40,323 nt of DNA, from the IMG/VR virus record IMGVR_UViG_3300042545_000496, positions 1-40,323 of that record. One strand, 5' to 3'. Below the pieces are notes generated by a model. That model was given only the letters and a program-made list of their open reading frames with translations. It did not search any database and was not told the origin of the DNA. Below, in pieces: positions 5,664 to 13,719 of this stretch. The stretch comes from a virus. The first letter of the stretch is position 1. Every line of letters begins with the position of its first letter. The position numbers were made by a program, and so were the translations under genes.

Positions 5664-6365
5664 ATGGAAATTGAAGCGAAGGTTGATAATGCGATTGTCG
5701 AGAAAAAACCAGTCAATTGGTCTGCTGTTGAATCAGCACTGGTTAAAAATGACTATTCCAAGCTAAGTCCAGAAGAGCGGATGGCACTGCTCAATAAGAC
5801 TTGCGAGAGCATGGGATTGAATCCGCTTGGGCAACCATTTGGATTCTTTAACCTGCAAGGGAAAGAAGTTCTGTATGCCAAGCGGAACTGTACTGACCAA
5901 CTGTCTAAGTTATATGGATTGTCGATAATCGAAGCAGATGAAAACTACAACAAGGAGACTGGCATATTCACAGTTCGGGTTAAAATGCAGGACAGGGATG
6001 GACGCATATCCATTAATCGTGGAGATGTATTTATACCTAAAACTTTAGTTGGAGTTGACTTGGCCAATGCGTTTATGAAGGCGCATACCAAGGCAATCAG
6101 GCGAACCACTCTAGCAATGTGCGGTCTTGGATTCTTGGATGAAACAGAGGTTTCTGATATTCCGCATTACTCTCAACAACCAACAGTTAAGTTTGCTTCC
6201 AAAGCTGACAAAGCTGCATTGTTTGCTAGATTCTCTGAGGTTGCAAAAAATGTAGAAAATCTAAAGGAAACTATGAAAAATAAATTTCCTAAACTTGACT
6301 CTTCGACAATGACTGACTATGATATTAGAGAGGTCAACGATTGGCTTGATACGGTTCAACAGTAA
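5664..6365 (+). CDS. Putative single-strand annealing recombinase (SSAP-like)
   Basis: A 233-residue protein resembling phage single-strand annealing proteins, which pair complementary ssDNA in recombination. It shows a Bet-like 'GLNPLGQPF' segment and an 'LYAKRNCTDQLSKLYGLSI' block. It also has the motif 'NAFMKAHTKAIRRTTLAMCGLGFLDETEV', where the K-A-x-T-K-A-x-R-R core is basic and conserved in such phage proteins. The ~50-residue C-terminal part is helical. It lies directly before a helicase, a DUF669 ssDNA-binding protein and a primase-helicase, and the phage also encodes a RusA-like resolvase. This supports a recombination role. I cannot assign it firmly to RecT, Red-beta or Erf. Confidence 0.5.
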   Translation: MEIEAKVDNAIVEKKPVNWSAVESALVKNDYSKLSPEERMALLNKTCESMGLNPLGQPFGFFNLQGKEVLYAKRNCTDQLSKLYGLSIIEADENYNKETGIFTVRVKMQDRDGRISINRGDVFIPKTLVGVDLANAFMKAHTKAIRRTTLAMCGLGFLDETEVSDIPHYSQQPTVKFASKADKAALFARFSEVAKNVENLKETMKNKFPKLDSSTMTDYDIREVNDWLDTVQQ

Positions 6366-6391
6366 AACAGGATAGGATAGGAGAATTAACT

Positions 6392-7975
6392 ATGATTCCT
6401 ACGGCTCAGCAACAATCAATCTATGATATTCTGGCGGGCAATAAAAAGCTGCGCCAAACTGAATCTGGGAACATTAGTGTCAATGCCGTAGCTGGCAGCG
6501 GTAAAACAACTACCGCTGTCCAAGCTGCAAAATATGCTGCTCAGCGTTATGGCAAGATTGCGTTTACTGCGTTTAATAAAGCCATTGCCGAAGAGCTTGG
6601 AAAAAAGCTGGGTGGATCGGCGCAAGCATCCACTCTCCATTCACTGGGCATGAGACTGGTTAAATCAAAGATACCATCTCTTCAGGTGGATCAGTTTGGG
6701 AAGAAATACCAAAAGATTGCTAAGGCAATTTACCCAAACTACTTTGAATCTCGTGGAACTAAAAGCTGGTTGCGTCCAGAGATGGCAAGTCTATTTGCTT
6801 TGATTAATCTGATTCGTAGCCAAGCTATTCCAGTTGATACCCTGACTCAGGATTTGAGGGATCAAGTTTGCAAAGCTGCTGACATTCAGGGTATCACTCT
6901 TCCAGCCAAACAGTATGTTGACGAAGTAATTGGTGCAGCATTCCATATCCTTGAGATTGGATCTGATCCGCAGCATATAGTCGAGATGGATTTTGCGGAT
7001 ATGATCTGGCTACCTGTCCGCCTTGGAATAGCCAATAAGGATTTTGATCTGCTATTTGCTGATGAGGCTCAAGACTTTAATCCATGCCAGCAGAAATTGA
7101 TTCTTAGTGTGTCAGCTAACACGGTAATCGTTGGAGATCCCTACCAATCGATCATGGGTTGGGCTGGAGCAGATACGAATTCATTTAAGAATCTGACCAC
7201 CCAGCTAGATGCTAAGTCGATGCCGTTGTCAGTGTGCTGGCGTTGTCCTTCATCTCATCTCGAATTAGCCCGGATGCTTGTCCCGCATATTGAGGCCCGT
7301 CCAGATGCCATAGCTGGTCAGATAAATCAGATTTCATCCTATGCCCTTGCCGGGCAGTCTAAGGCTGGAGACTTGATTATCTGTCGGAACAATGCCCCGC
7401 TAGTTGGAGCAGCTTATAATCTAATGCGATTGAAAGTTCCATGCGCCGTTAAGGGCAAGTCGATTGGAGACGATATAGTTAATCTGGTTGTTAAACTTGA
7501 CCCTCTTGATATTAAGGATCTACATTCCCGATTAGGCCGATGGAATGAACGAGAGCAGAAAAAACTGCTTGATCGTGATGCCCACGAAACTGCATTCGAT
7601 GCGCTCAAGGACAAGGTCGAATGTATAACGGAATTGTCTCAAGAGTGCGAAACAATCGAACAGATGATTTCATTGTGTCGGGATCTATTCACTGAATCGG
7701 AAGATGTAAACAAAGTGAATCTATCCTCAATACATAGGGCTAAGGGGCTGGAAGCAGACAATGTAACCCTGCTTCGCCCTGACCTAATGTGTACCCGTGC
7801 GAAGGACGAAGAGGCCTTCCAACAGGAAAAGAATTTACTCTATGTCGCACTGACAAGAGCTAAAAGCCATCTAGTGTTTGCAGATGGGTCTGGCGCAAGC
7901 AGGCCGGAACTTAACCAGTGGATTGGGGATATTGCCAGCAGGCAAATGCCTAAGCCTCGTTTTTCTCACAGATAG
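6392..7975 (+). CDS. UvrD/Rep-like superfamily 1 DNA helicase
   Basis: A 527-residue ATP-dependent helicase with the SF1A motifs in order: Walker A 'AVAGSGKTT' (~32-40); motif II 'DEAQD' (~224-228); motif III 'VGDPYQSIMGWAGAD' (~249-263) with the Gln and Trp that couple ATP use to unwinding; motif IV-like 'CWRCP'; motif V 'SIHRAKGLEADNV' (~445-457); and motif VI 'LYVALTRAKSHL' (~483-494). It is shorter than UvrD (about 720 residues), as is common for phage forms with reduced 1B/2B domains. It probably unwinds DNA in phage replication or recombination. It has a ribosome site in the GGATAGGAG run upstream. Confidence 0.93.
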   Translation: MIPTAQQQSIYDILAGNKKLRQTESGNISVNAVAGSGKTTTAVQAAKYAAQRYGKIAFTAFNKAIAEELGKKLGGSAQASTLHSLGMRLVKSKIPSLQVDQFGKKYQKIAKAIYPNYFESRGTKSWLRPEMASLFALINLIRSQAIPVDTLTQDLRDQVCKAADIQGITLPAKQYVDEVIGAAFHILEIGSDPQHIVEMDFADMIWLPVRLGIANKDFDLLFADEAQDFNPCQQKLILSVSANTVIVGDPYQSIMGWAGADTNSFKNLTTQLDAKSMPLSVCWRCPSSHLELARMLVPHIEARPDAIAGQINQISSYALAGQSKAGDLIICRNNAPLVGAAYNLMRLKVPCAVKGKSIGDDIVNLVVKLDPLDIKDLHSRLGRWNEREQKKLLDRDAHETAFDALKDKVECITELSQECETIEQMISLCRDLFTESEDVNKVNLSSIHRAKGLEADNVTLLRPDLMCTRAKDEEAFQQEKNLLYVALTRAKSHLVFADGSGASRPELNQWIGDIASRQMPKPRFSHR

Positions 7976-7988
7976 GAGTTGGCGAATC

Positions 7989-8486
7989 ATGTCTAACGAT
8001 CAACCGAATTATGACTGGGTCGAAGATCTTATTGACTCAATGGCTTCAGAATTTGACCCGTCCAGCAAGGTGAATGCGGATGCACTGGAAGACGGCAATT
8101 ATGTCTTCAAGATCACCGACATGGAGTTGTCAAAGATTGAGCAGACTGGCAATCCCATTCTGCGCTGGAGTTTGAAAATCGAAGCGGGCCCAAGCTGCGT
8201 TGGTGCTAATGTTGACCGCACCAGCTATTTCGCTAAGCCAGTTGCGCTCAATATTCTTGGCTCAGATTTGGTGCTGCTTGGCAGTCTGGATCGTGAGTGG
8301 AAGAAGTCAGGTGTTCCACTATCGAAGCTCTTGATGGGGGCTATTTCTAAATCCATTGGCAAGGTTTTCAATGGTCGTAAAAAAGCCAACACGAACCAGT
8401 CCACTGGAAAGACTTATCACAATATCACTGTGACAAGTCTCAAGAAGTCTGAATCTGAGGAACCAGAACAGGAGACTCCATTCTAA
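7989..8486 (+). CDS. DUF669-type ssDNA-binding protein with SSB-like tail
   Basis: A 165-residue protein. Its central part (a 'G.Y.F.I.D.E' strand, 'GNPILRWSLKIEAGPSCVGANVDRTSYF', then 'GVPLSKLLMG') follows the DUF669 pattern found beside phage recombinases and primases. The last residues are acidic and end in 'EQETPF', like the acidic Pro-Phe tip of bacterial SSB that docks replication partners. This suggests the protein coats ssDNA and recruits the helicase or primase. The ATG at 7989 has TAGGAG upstream; an earlier in-frame ATG at 7878 lies inside the helicase gene. Its stop overlaps the next start (TAATG). Confidence 0.65.
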   Translation: MSNDQPNYDWVEDLIDSMASEFDPSSKVNADALEDGNYVFKITDMELSKIEQTGNPILRWSLKIEAGPSCVGANVDRTSYFAKPVALNILGSDLVLLGSLDREWKKSGVPLSKLLMGAISKSIGKVFNGRKKANTNQSTGKTYHNITVTSLKKSESEEPEQETPF

Positions 8487-8827
8487 TGAGTGAACCACCA
8501 ATTACCACTGAAAAGCGTAAACCCAATATCTTCGACAGGAGAATAATGGAGGTGATGAAGTCGGATGGCATTATCGTTCCCGTGAGCGAATGTTTTCTGA
8601 GTAAGCACTTCTCGAATCTCACATTGTCGAATTGGGTTTTGGTTGGCAAATTACCTGCTATCCGAATTGGAAGCAGGTGGTACACCAACGATGAAGTAGT
8701 GACAGATTGGATATGGGAAAACCAAAGCGATATTACCTTCATGTCTGGAATTCGTGGACCTAAAGCCCATGTAGATTCTGAGCCAGAAGGTGAAGATCCG
8801 ATGGTCGAGTCTGAAGAGATTCTCTGA
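8486..8827 (+). CDS. Winged helix-turn-helix / excisionase-like protein
   Basis: A 113-residue protein. Residues ~35-75 look like a MerR/excisionase-type winged helix: a helix near 'SECFLSKHF', a recognition-like helix 'LTLSNWVLVGKLPAIRI', then a wing 'GSRWYTNDEVVTDWI'. The strand 'IRIGSRWYTNDEV' is the classic end of excisionase-like domains, where the template residue pattern is 'R.G...Y....V..W'. The C-terminus is acidic. Members regulate transcription or direct integrase. Here it lies between an SSB-like gene and the primase-helicase, so a replication-initiation role is also possible. It resembles DUF1580-like small DNA-binding proteins, but I am not certain. Confidence 0.6.
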   Translation: MSEPPITTEKRKPNIFDRRIMEVMKSDGIIVPVSECFLSKHFSNLTLSNWVLVGKLPAIRIGSRWYTNDEVVTDWIWENQSDITFMSGIRGPKAHVDSEPEGEDPMVESEEIL

Positions 8828-8843
8828 TTGGAAGGGATATAGG

Positions 8844-10853
8844 ATGGCTATCTTTGGTATTGCCGATTCTATTCGCCTGCTGGTTGAGCCCGAATCTCTC
8901 ACTGAGGTTCGGGCCCTTCTTCGCTCCCCGCAGAATGAAGATTCTCGCATATGCCGTAACCAATACTATTTTGGTCGTGATGCTGAAGCGGTTGCTACCG
9001 ATGTACATAAGATCGACTCGAAAAATGAATGCGTTGGAATCTATCTTGTTTCTAACCCGGTCAACCCCGATTTGGCCAACTTAAATCAATCAGTTTGGCG
9101 CAAGCCATTCCTGACCAAGATCAAGTCCAGTAGTTCAAAAGAAACAATTTCACGCCGATGGTTATTTATTGACTGCGATTCCAATCGGCCCAGTGATGTT
9201 TCTGCCACTGAATTTGAGCGTAGCAAAGCGTTTGAGCTTGCGGACGATGCAATGGCTACATTGGAAGCATTTGGCTTCAGGGAGCCAATTAAGGCCGATT
9301 CAGGCAATGGTTGCCATCTGCTCTACCCAGTAGATATGCCCGCCAACAAAGCAAGTGATCACCTTATAAAGGAATTCCTTTCTGAGTTAAGCGGAAGGTG
9401 CATATCTTCTGGCGCAAAAATTGACAAGGTAACATTCGATGTCCAGAGGATGGTTCGTGTATATGGCACAATGGCCCGAAAAGGTGACTCTACAGCTGAG
9501 AGGCCTTGGCGTTGTACTGGAATAGTATCTGTTGGCGATACCAGTCCAGAGGCGAGGAAGGCCAATACTGAATCAATCCAAAAATTAGTTGAAGCATGGC
9601 GTGAGCAGAATGCTTATTCGTCTAATCAGGATACGATCAAAAGCCCATTAGATTTGGCTAAGAAGTATATTTCAAATATTGAACCTGCCGTATCAGGACA
9701 GAGTGGGCACAATAAGACTTATCGGGTTGCTTCCATCCTGCTGGAGGGTTTTGGTTTAAGCGAACCAGATGCACTTGTAGCTATTCGTGAATGGAATCAG
9801 GGATGTCAACCACCTTGGAGCGATAACGATTTAGCTCATAAAATTTCATCTGCTGCTGGAAAAATCGACCAATCGAAAATTGGTAGTTTGATTAAAAAGC
9901 AGACGATTTCCGAATCAACTAAAACTGTTCCAGCAGATAAGAGTGATGCGACTGTTGCTGACCTCATCCGCCTTGGACAGTCTATGCAATGGATTTGGCC
10001 CGGTTGGATTCAGCGAGGTGTGCTAGTTGGCATAGCAGCTGAACCGGGTGCGGGTAAAACTCGATTGTGTGCTGATTTGGCGAGGCGTGTTCACAATCAT
10101 ATGCCTTGGCCAGATGGTACTGCTCCAACACTGGATAAAGGATCAAAAGTATTGTGGTTATGCTGTGACAATCAATGGGGCGAAATAGCTCAATTTCCTG
10201 AACAGTTTGGAATTCCAGCTGATGCTATTTATTTGAATGGCTGGAATGACGATCCAACGGAAGGAACCATGCTGGATAAGGCTGAGCAATTCAAGATGCT
10301 TGAAGATCGTATAAAGCGCATTGGTGTTAGTCTGGTGTTTGTTGATACGGTCATGAACAGCACAAGCCACAATACGATGCGTCCAGAGGATGGTGTTAAG
10401 TATTTCAGACCATTGGCTGAGATTGCCCAGCGAACCAATACATCAATTATCATGGTGACGCATTTGTCTTCTGGTGGAGAAGCACTGGGCAGGCGTATTG
10501 TTGGCCAATGTCGTCAAATGATTAACTTGTCCAGAGTGGATGGCGAACCGGCCAATAGCAATAATCGTCGGCTATTCGTGTCTAAATCGAATAGCGTTAT
10601 ACCTGCTGAACTGGATGTTCGCATGGGCAATTCTGGTAATGACTATGTTGTTCCCGGTCAAGTCCAGAATGCGCCAACAATGGATATTAGTTGGTGGATT
10701 GGTTCGTATCTATCTACTGGAAGAAAATTAGTTGATTTGCTCATCCGTGATGCCATCAATTGTGGATATAATGTTACTGAAGTACAAACCAGTTTAAATG
10801 ATATGGCAGTAATTGCTCCTGTAAATGGAGTGCAATTTGCCCGGTTGAGGTAG
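8844..10853 (+). CDS. Primase-helicase fusion protein
   Basis: A 669-residue replication protein in two parts. Residues ~100-225 carry primase-like (archaeo-eukaryotic type) signatures: 'WLFIDCDSNRP' with paired aspartates (~110, 112), 'DSGNGCHLLYP' (~152-162) with the motif histidine, and 'DVQRMVRVYGTMARKGD' (~199-215). A helical linker (~265-345) resembles a primase C-terminal domain. Residues ~380-610 are a RecA-like ATPase: Walker A 'AAEPGAGKT' (~398-406), Walker B 'LVFVD' (~497-501) and a sensor strand ending 'VTHLSSGGEALGRR'. It would unwind and prime at the fork or origin. The ATG at 8844 follows 'GGAAGGGATATAGG'; a longer in-frame start at 8790 lies inside the previous gene. Confidence 0.85.
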   Translation: MAIFGIADSIRLLVEPESLTEVRALLRSPQNEDSRICRNQYYFGRDAEAVATDVHKIDSKNECVGIYLVSNPVNPDLANLNQSVWRKPFLTKIKSSSSKETISRRWLFIDCDSNRPSDVSATEFERSKAFELADDAMATLEAFGFREPIKADSGNGCHLLYPVDMPANKASDHLIKEFLSELSGRCISSGAKIDKVTFDVQRMVRVYGTMARKGDSTAERPWRCTGIVSVGDTSPEARKANTESIQKLVEAWREQNAYSSNQDTIKSPLDLAKKYISNIEPAVSGQSGHNKTYRVASILLEGFGLSEPDALVAIREWNQGCQPPWSDNDLAHKISSAAGKIDQSKIGSLIKKQTISESTKTVPADKSDATVADLIRLGQSMQWIWPGWIQRGVLVGIAAEPGAGKTRLCADLARRVHNHMPWPDGTAPTLDKGSKVLWLCCDNQWGEIAQFPEQFGIPADAIYLNGWNDDPTEGTMLDKAEQFKMLEDRIKRIGVSLVFVDTVMNSTSHNTMRPEDGVKYFRPLAEIAQRTNTSIIMVTHLSSGGEALGRRIVGQCRQMINLSRVDGEPANSNNRRLFVSKSNSVIPAELDVRMGNSGNDYVVPGQVQNAPTMDISWWIGSYLSTGRKLVDLLIRDAINCGYNVTEVQTSLNDMAVIAPVNGVQFARLR

Positions 10854-10855
10854 CA

Positions 10856-11200
10856 ATGAGCAGCGAATTTGAGGAATTTATAGACGATTCTATTGATGCT
10901 GATTTTGAGTATGACGATATTATCCGTGTATCCAAATTACTCGATGCTGGCGAAGGAATAGATCATCTGGATTCCGAAAAGTTAATTCCAGATTTTTGCT
11001 CATTGCGCTACAAGTTCATTTTTATGTATATGTCATTTAGCATCATTCATTATATAGCTCGTCCAAAGAAGAATTACGATGAGAGCATCAAGCATTTAAA
11101 ACGGGCTGGTGGATTGCTTGCATCTTTAGTGCATGAGATGAAGCGTATTAAGAAGGAAATTGATAATATCGAACCGGAGAATGGCAATGAATCAGGATGA
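10856..11200 (+). CDS. Acidic hypothetical protein
   Basis: A 114-residue product starting two bases after the primase-helicase stop, with GAGGT in front. The N-terminal third is strongly acidic (EFEEFIDDSIDADFEYDD), and the rest is helical with a basic segment near 'HEMKRIKKEI'. No family is recognised. The acidic N-terminus could mimic DNA or bind a basic partner, but that is only a possibility. It is followed by an overlapping gene at 11187. Confidence 0.65.
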   Translation: MSSEFEEFIDDSIDADFEYDDIIRVSKLLDAGEGIDHLDSEKLIPDFCSLRYKFIFMYMSFSIIHYIARPKKNYDESIKHLKRAGGLLASLVHEMKRIKKEIDNIEPENGNESG

Positions 11201-11405
11201 TGTATGGCCAGAGTTTTGGCCTAATAAATCAAGGATGACTCGAAAAGAATTTCTGAGCATCATCAACAGGATAGAGCAAGTTCCGCATATAGTAAACTAC
11301 GATGACACGAAGAAATTGATAGAACTAATCAAGATTCTTGTCGTCGAGCTTGGATTCCTCGAACGAGTAGTTGAGGAATATGAGAGGGATGAAGTCCGAT
11401 TTTGA
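11187..11405 (+). CDS. Small helical hypothetical protein
   Basis: A 72-residue product. The ATG at 11187 has CGGAG at the right distance and overlaps the preceding stop at 11200; an earlier in-frame ATG at 11160 is less well placed. The sequence is helical with alternating charged and hydrophobic residues (KKLIELIKILVVELGFLERVVEEYERDE), typical of a coiled coil. No family is recognised. Confidence 0.65.
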   Translation: MNQDDVWPEFWPNKSRMTRKEFLSIINRIEQVPHIVNYDDTKKLIELIKILVVELGFLERVVEEYERDEVRF

Positions 11406-11418
11406 AATGGAGTTCTTT

Positions 11419-11751
11419 ATGCTTCGATTTGCTTTTGGCCTTGCTGCTTGCCTTGGCTTGGTACAGTCTTCTGATGCTGGTGTATTTCGTAAGACACGGG
11501 TAGTTACAGCTGCTCCTGTAGCTGTTAAAGGTGATACATCGACTGCTCAGAATGCAGCATTGCTAATTGTTCAAACTGGTCGATTCCGCCATAATGGCCA
11601 TCCTGCTGGACTGTTTGAGGGGATCGGCATGGGATCGACTCAGCAGGGAGCAATTCAAAATTGCTGCTTTTGGGGCAGGCGTAATGCCGTTGACATTGGG
11701 ACCGCTCAAATGTCAAATGGGACTTGGATTGCTGTGGTACGCTACCGCTAA
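11419..11751 (+). CDS. Exported small protein
   Basis: A 110-residue protein with a signal peptide: MLRFAFGLAACLGLVQSSDA with likely cleavage after the Ala. The ATG at 11419 has TGGAG six bases upstream; in-frame ATGs at 11371 and 11407 would extend the N-terminus with charged residues and spoil the signal. The mature part has 'AQNAALLIVQTGRFRHNG', 'FEGIGMGSTQQGAIQNCCFWGRR' and 'GTWIAVVRY'. This order (a helix, Gly-rich 'EG.G.G', Cys-Cys, and a final W....RY) resembles small secreted proteins I associate with Planctomycetes. Its role in an early phage operon, perhaps on the cell surface or in superinfection exclusion, is unknown. Confidence 0.6.
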   Translation: MLRFAFGLAACLGLVQSSDAGVFRKTRVVTAAPVAVKGDTSTAQNAALLIVQTGRFRHNGHPAGLFEGIGMGSTQQGAIQNCCFWGRRNAVDIGTAQMSNGTWIAVVRYR

Positions 11752-11768
11752 TCCATAGGAATTATAAT

Positions 11769-11858
11769 CACCCGTTGTGCAATACCCGTTGCCATAGGCA
11801 GAAAGAGCATCCGGTCTAAAGGCCGGGAATGAGGGTAATACGGTAATCCCTCCGGGTG
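11769..11858 (+). ncRNA. Multi-branched RNA fold upstream of the 11883 gene
   Basis: A closing stem CACCCG (11769-11774) / CGGGTG (11853-11858) encloses two clear hairpins. One is CCGGTC-TAAA-GGCCGG (11811-11826, one G-U pair). The other is GAGGG/CCCTC (11831-11835, 11848-11852). An 8-base direct repeat ACCCGTTG lies at 11770-11777 and 11784-11791, giving two possible partners for the 3' side, which would allow a switch between folds. The fold ends about 10 bases before the ribosome site AGGAAAGG of the next gene, so a cis-regulatory or riboswitch-like role is plausible. I do not recognise a known class. Confidence 0.45.
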
Positions 11859-11882
11859 TTTCTAATAGGAAAGGAAATTGAT

Positions 11883-12341
11883 ATGGAATTGCTTACGGCG
11901 CAAGATTGCAATTTGATTCAAATGATTGATTTCATGTCTAAGCCAAAGCCTACTAGCCCAACTAGATGGGGGCCAGATAGCGTTACCACTGGGCCATACA
12001 GAATATCACGGGAATCATTTTCTAAATTATTAATTGGCGAAATTCCCAAGGTTACTGTCCAGAAAAATGGAGTTGATATAGGAACTGGAGGTGAAGTTAA
12101 ATTTGCCATTTTAAATCGTGTTGGCAATCACGATTTGAACAATAGAATGAAATTAGTGCTTGATAAAGCTACCTATGATTTGTGGGGTGGCAAAGAAGAG
12201 TATTACCAAATATTCTTCTGGCTTAAAGATGGCAAGTCTCACTCTGATCTGGATAGTGTGGATAATGTTTGCTTTGACTGTGGTACTAGATGTATACCTA
12301 AAGATCAGGCTATTTGCGCTTCATGCTCTATCGCACGATAA
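11883..12341 (+). CDS. Hypothetical protein with C-terminal zinc ribbon
   Basis: A 152-residue product. The first ~125 residues show no known domain: a helix, then strand-rich sequence. The last ~25 hold C-x2-C ('CFDCGTRC') and C-x2-C ('CASC') pairs typical of a zinc ribbon. The ATG at 11883 follows AGGAAAGGAAATTGAT; an in-frame ATG at 11856 falls within the RNA fold. The position directly behind a structured leader suggests post-transcriptional control. The function is unknown. Confidence 0.65.
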   Translation: MELLTAQDCNLIQMIDFMSKPKPTSPTRWGPDSVTTGPYRISRESFSKLLIGEIPKVTVQKNGVDIGTGGEVKFAILNRVGNHDLNNRMKLVLDKATYDLWGGKEEYYQIFFWLKDGKSHSDLDSVDNVCFDCGTRCIPKDQAICASCSIAR

Positions 12342-12363
12342 GCCACTTGAGTGGAAAACCTAA

Positions 12364-12528
12364 TTGATCTCCCGTGCGATTAGGGACATTAAACCGGGAG
12401 GAGTGACAAGGACGGCAACCAAATGGGTATCGAAAATCATTAGGGCTATTTTAGAATATGGCTTTGATGATGCTACTTTCTGTTCATCCGCTGGTTGTGT
12501 GCGCTGGGGTTCGATTCCTTGGGGGTGA
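12364..12528 (+). CDS. Possible small protein, weak call
   Basis: In the 223-base gap between two genes one frame is open from a TTG at 12364 (54 codons) or a GTG at 12403 (41 codons) to TGA at 12526-12528. The product would have a basic helix, 'EYGFDD', then Cys and Trp near the end. A GGGAGGA lies almost against the GTG, too close for a normal ribosome site, and the TTG has only a weak one. It could be noncoding leader for the 12565 gene instead. Confidence 0.25.
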   Translation: MISRAIRDIKPGGVTRTATKWVSKIIRAILEYGFDDATFCSSAGCVRWGSIPWG

Positions 12529-12564
12529 AATGGTTCTTTATCTGTAATCTTTTGGAGTTTTATA

Positions 12565-12813
12565 ATGAAGATGTTTATGACAAAAACTGTCGATATTATT
12601 GATAAGAATTATAACCCTGAAAACCCTTGTATGGCGAAATGGGCCAGCGTCTGCCGTAAAAAAAATGTTTTGATAAACCCAAATCAAATATCATTCGTTG
12701 AAGCCTGCACTGATGAAAGTAACTGGGTATTAGTTCGTATGCAAAATGGTGGTTCAATTCTTGTGGAGGAAAGTATTGAGTCTTTTTGGCTTAAATCAGA
12801 AGATGACAAATGA
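12565..12813 (+). CDS. Small beta-rich hypothetical protein
   Basis: An 82-residue product with TTTGGAG upstream of the ATG. The segment 'VLINPNQISFVEACTDESNWVLVRMQNGGSILVEESIESF' has the strand-turn-strand pattern of small FlbD- or LytTR-like folds ('v.iN...I..ve......v.m.nG....v.es.e..'). That similarity is only structural-pattern level. It ends with an ATGA overlap onto the next gene. Confidence 0.6.
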   Translation: MKMFMTKTVDIIDKNYNPENPCMAKWASVCRKKNVLINPNQISFVEACTDESNWVLVRMQNGGSILVEESIESFWLKSEDDK

Positions 12814-13172
12814 GCAATATTGGTAGTTCTCCTTGGACAATTTTACCAAGTAATGAGGCAACTGGAGTAGACCTTCAATTTTTTGGGTTGAAGATACCGA
12901 ATGTCACAGACATTAAGATTTATCCAGAATACAGTATGAATGCTGAAACTATTAATTCTTTGGATGGGATGCAGTATGTCCAACCAACTTTTAAAGAGCA
13001 ATACTACAAGTTGAACATACAGATTCGTGTAGATAAAAACCCAGTAGAGAATGCGTCAGATGTTCCCAGACTTTACGATTCAATTAAAGATGAAGTACAT
13101 GAGCGATTGATGGCTAGAGTTATTGAACTGGAAGAAGAGAACGAAAAACTGAAAAGGAAGAAGAAGAAATGA
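12810..13172 (+). CDS. Hypothetical protein with C-terminal coiled coil
   Basis: A 120-residue product coupled by ATGA overlaps on both sides (12810-12813 and 13169-13172). The N-terminal two thirds are strand-rich without a known family. The last ~35 residues form a strongly charged helix ending in a lysine run, likely a coiled coil for self-association or nucleic-acid contact. Confidence 0.6.
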   Translation: MSNIGSSPWTILPSNEATGVDLQFFGLKIPNVTDIKIYPEYSMNAETINSLDGMQYVQPTFKEQYYKLNIQIRVDKNPVENASDVPRLYDSIKDEVHERLMARVIELEEENEKLKRKKKK

Positions 13173-13342
13173 GCGACCGTGACGCAGAACATACATTAAC
13201 TGAATTGCAAGAAGCAAGGGCTGAGATCGACAGGCTTAGACATGCTATTCTTCATCACAAGTGGGAAATGCGGAACTACAAAGGTGCTTATTACGATTTG
13301 GAATTGTGGGCAGCCATCGGCCCGCTGTCGGGAGGCGAGTGA
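13169..13342 (+). CDS. Small coiled-coil protein, paralogue of the start of the 13767 gene
   Basis: A 57-residue product with an ATGA overlap to the gene before it. It begins MSDRD, continues as an amphipathic helix (TELQEARAEIDRLRHAI), and ends 'WAAIGPLSGGE'. The gene at 13767 begins MGDRD, has a similar helix, and contains 'HWRPIGPLPKE'. The two therefore share both ends and probably arose by duplication with loss of the middle. The last codons also contain a GGGAGGCGAG ribosome-site-like run overlapping the stop. The function is unknown. Confidence 0.6.
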   Translation: MSDRDAEHTLTELQEARAEIDRLRHAILHHKWEMRNYKGAYYDLELWAAIGPLSGGE

Positions 13343-13410
13343 ACCACGGCGACACCTGCCGTTTCCCAGTGGTGTGACTCCAGAGAGATGGAATGCTACG
13401 AGGTGACAAC

Positions 13411-13707
13411 ATGACTGACGATAAGAGTGTTCCGGGTTTCTGGACTAGTTCGTGCTGTGCTTATTCCGACAGCCACCAGAGGATGCCTGTACTGGCTGCT
13501 GAGCCAAACGGCGACAGCAGCAGGTACGGGTACTTGAAGTACCTTTCGTTCAAGGACAACAAGGCATCCCTGCAAGTTGGTGCGATTTCTGGCGAAGATG
13601 GCAAAAATATCAAGTTTTACGATGTGCCAGACGCTGTTGCTGAGGCTGCTATTAAGGCAGCGATGTCGGTTGTGACTGCTTGGTACAACGGCAGAGTTGG
13701 TGGCTAA
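13411..13707 (+). CDS. Hypothetical protein
   Basis: A 98-residue product. The ATG at 13411 is preceded by GAGGTGAC at ideal spacing; another in-frame ATG at 13393 is possible. The sequence has a Cys-Cys pair near residue 15, a strand-rich middle and an Ala-rich C-terminal helix. No family is recognised. G+C is higher than in flanking genes. Between 13343 and 13410 there is a weak stem (ACCAC 13343-13347 / GTGGT 13369-13373). Confidence 0.6.
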   Translation: MTDDKSVPGFWTSSCCAYSDSHQRMPVLAAEPNGDSSRYGYLKYLSFKDNKASLQVGAISGEDGKNIKFYDVPDAVAEAAIKAAMSVVTAWYNGRVGG

Positions 13708-13719
13708 ACGGTTGTTTGT

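Noticed and set aside
12500-12530. A GGTTCGATTCC stretch resembling a tRNA T-arm
   Set aside because: The flanking arms and an acceptor stem do not form, and the stem would need several G-U pairs. I do not call a tRNA.
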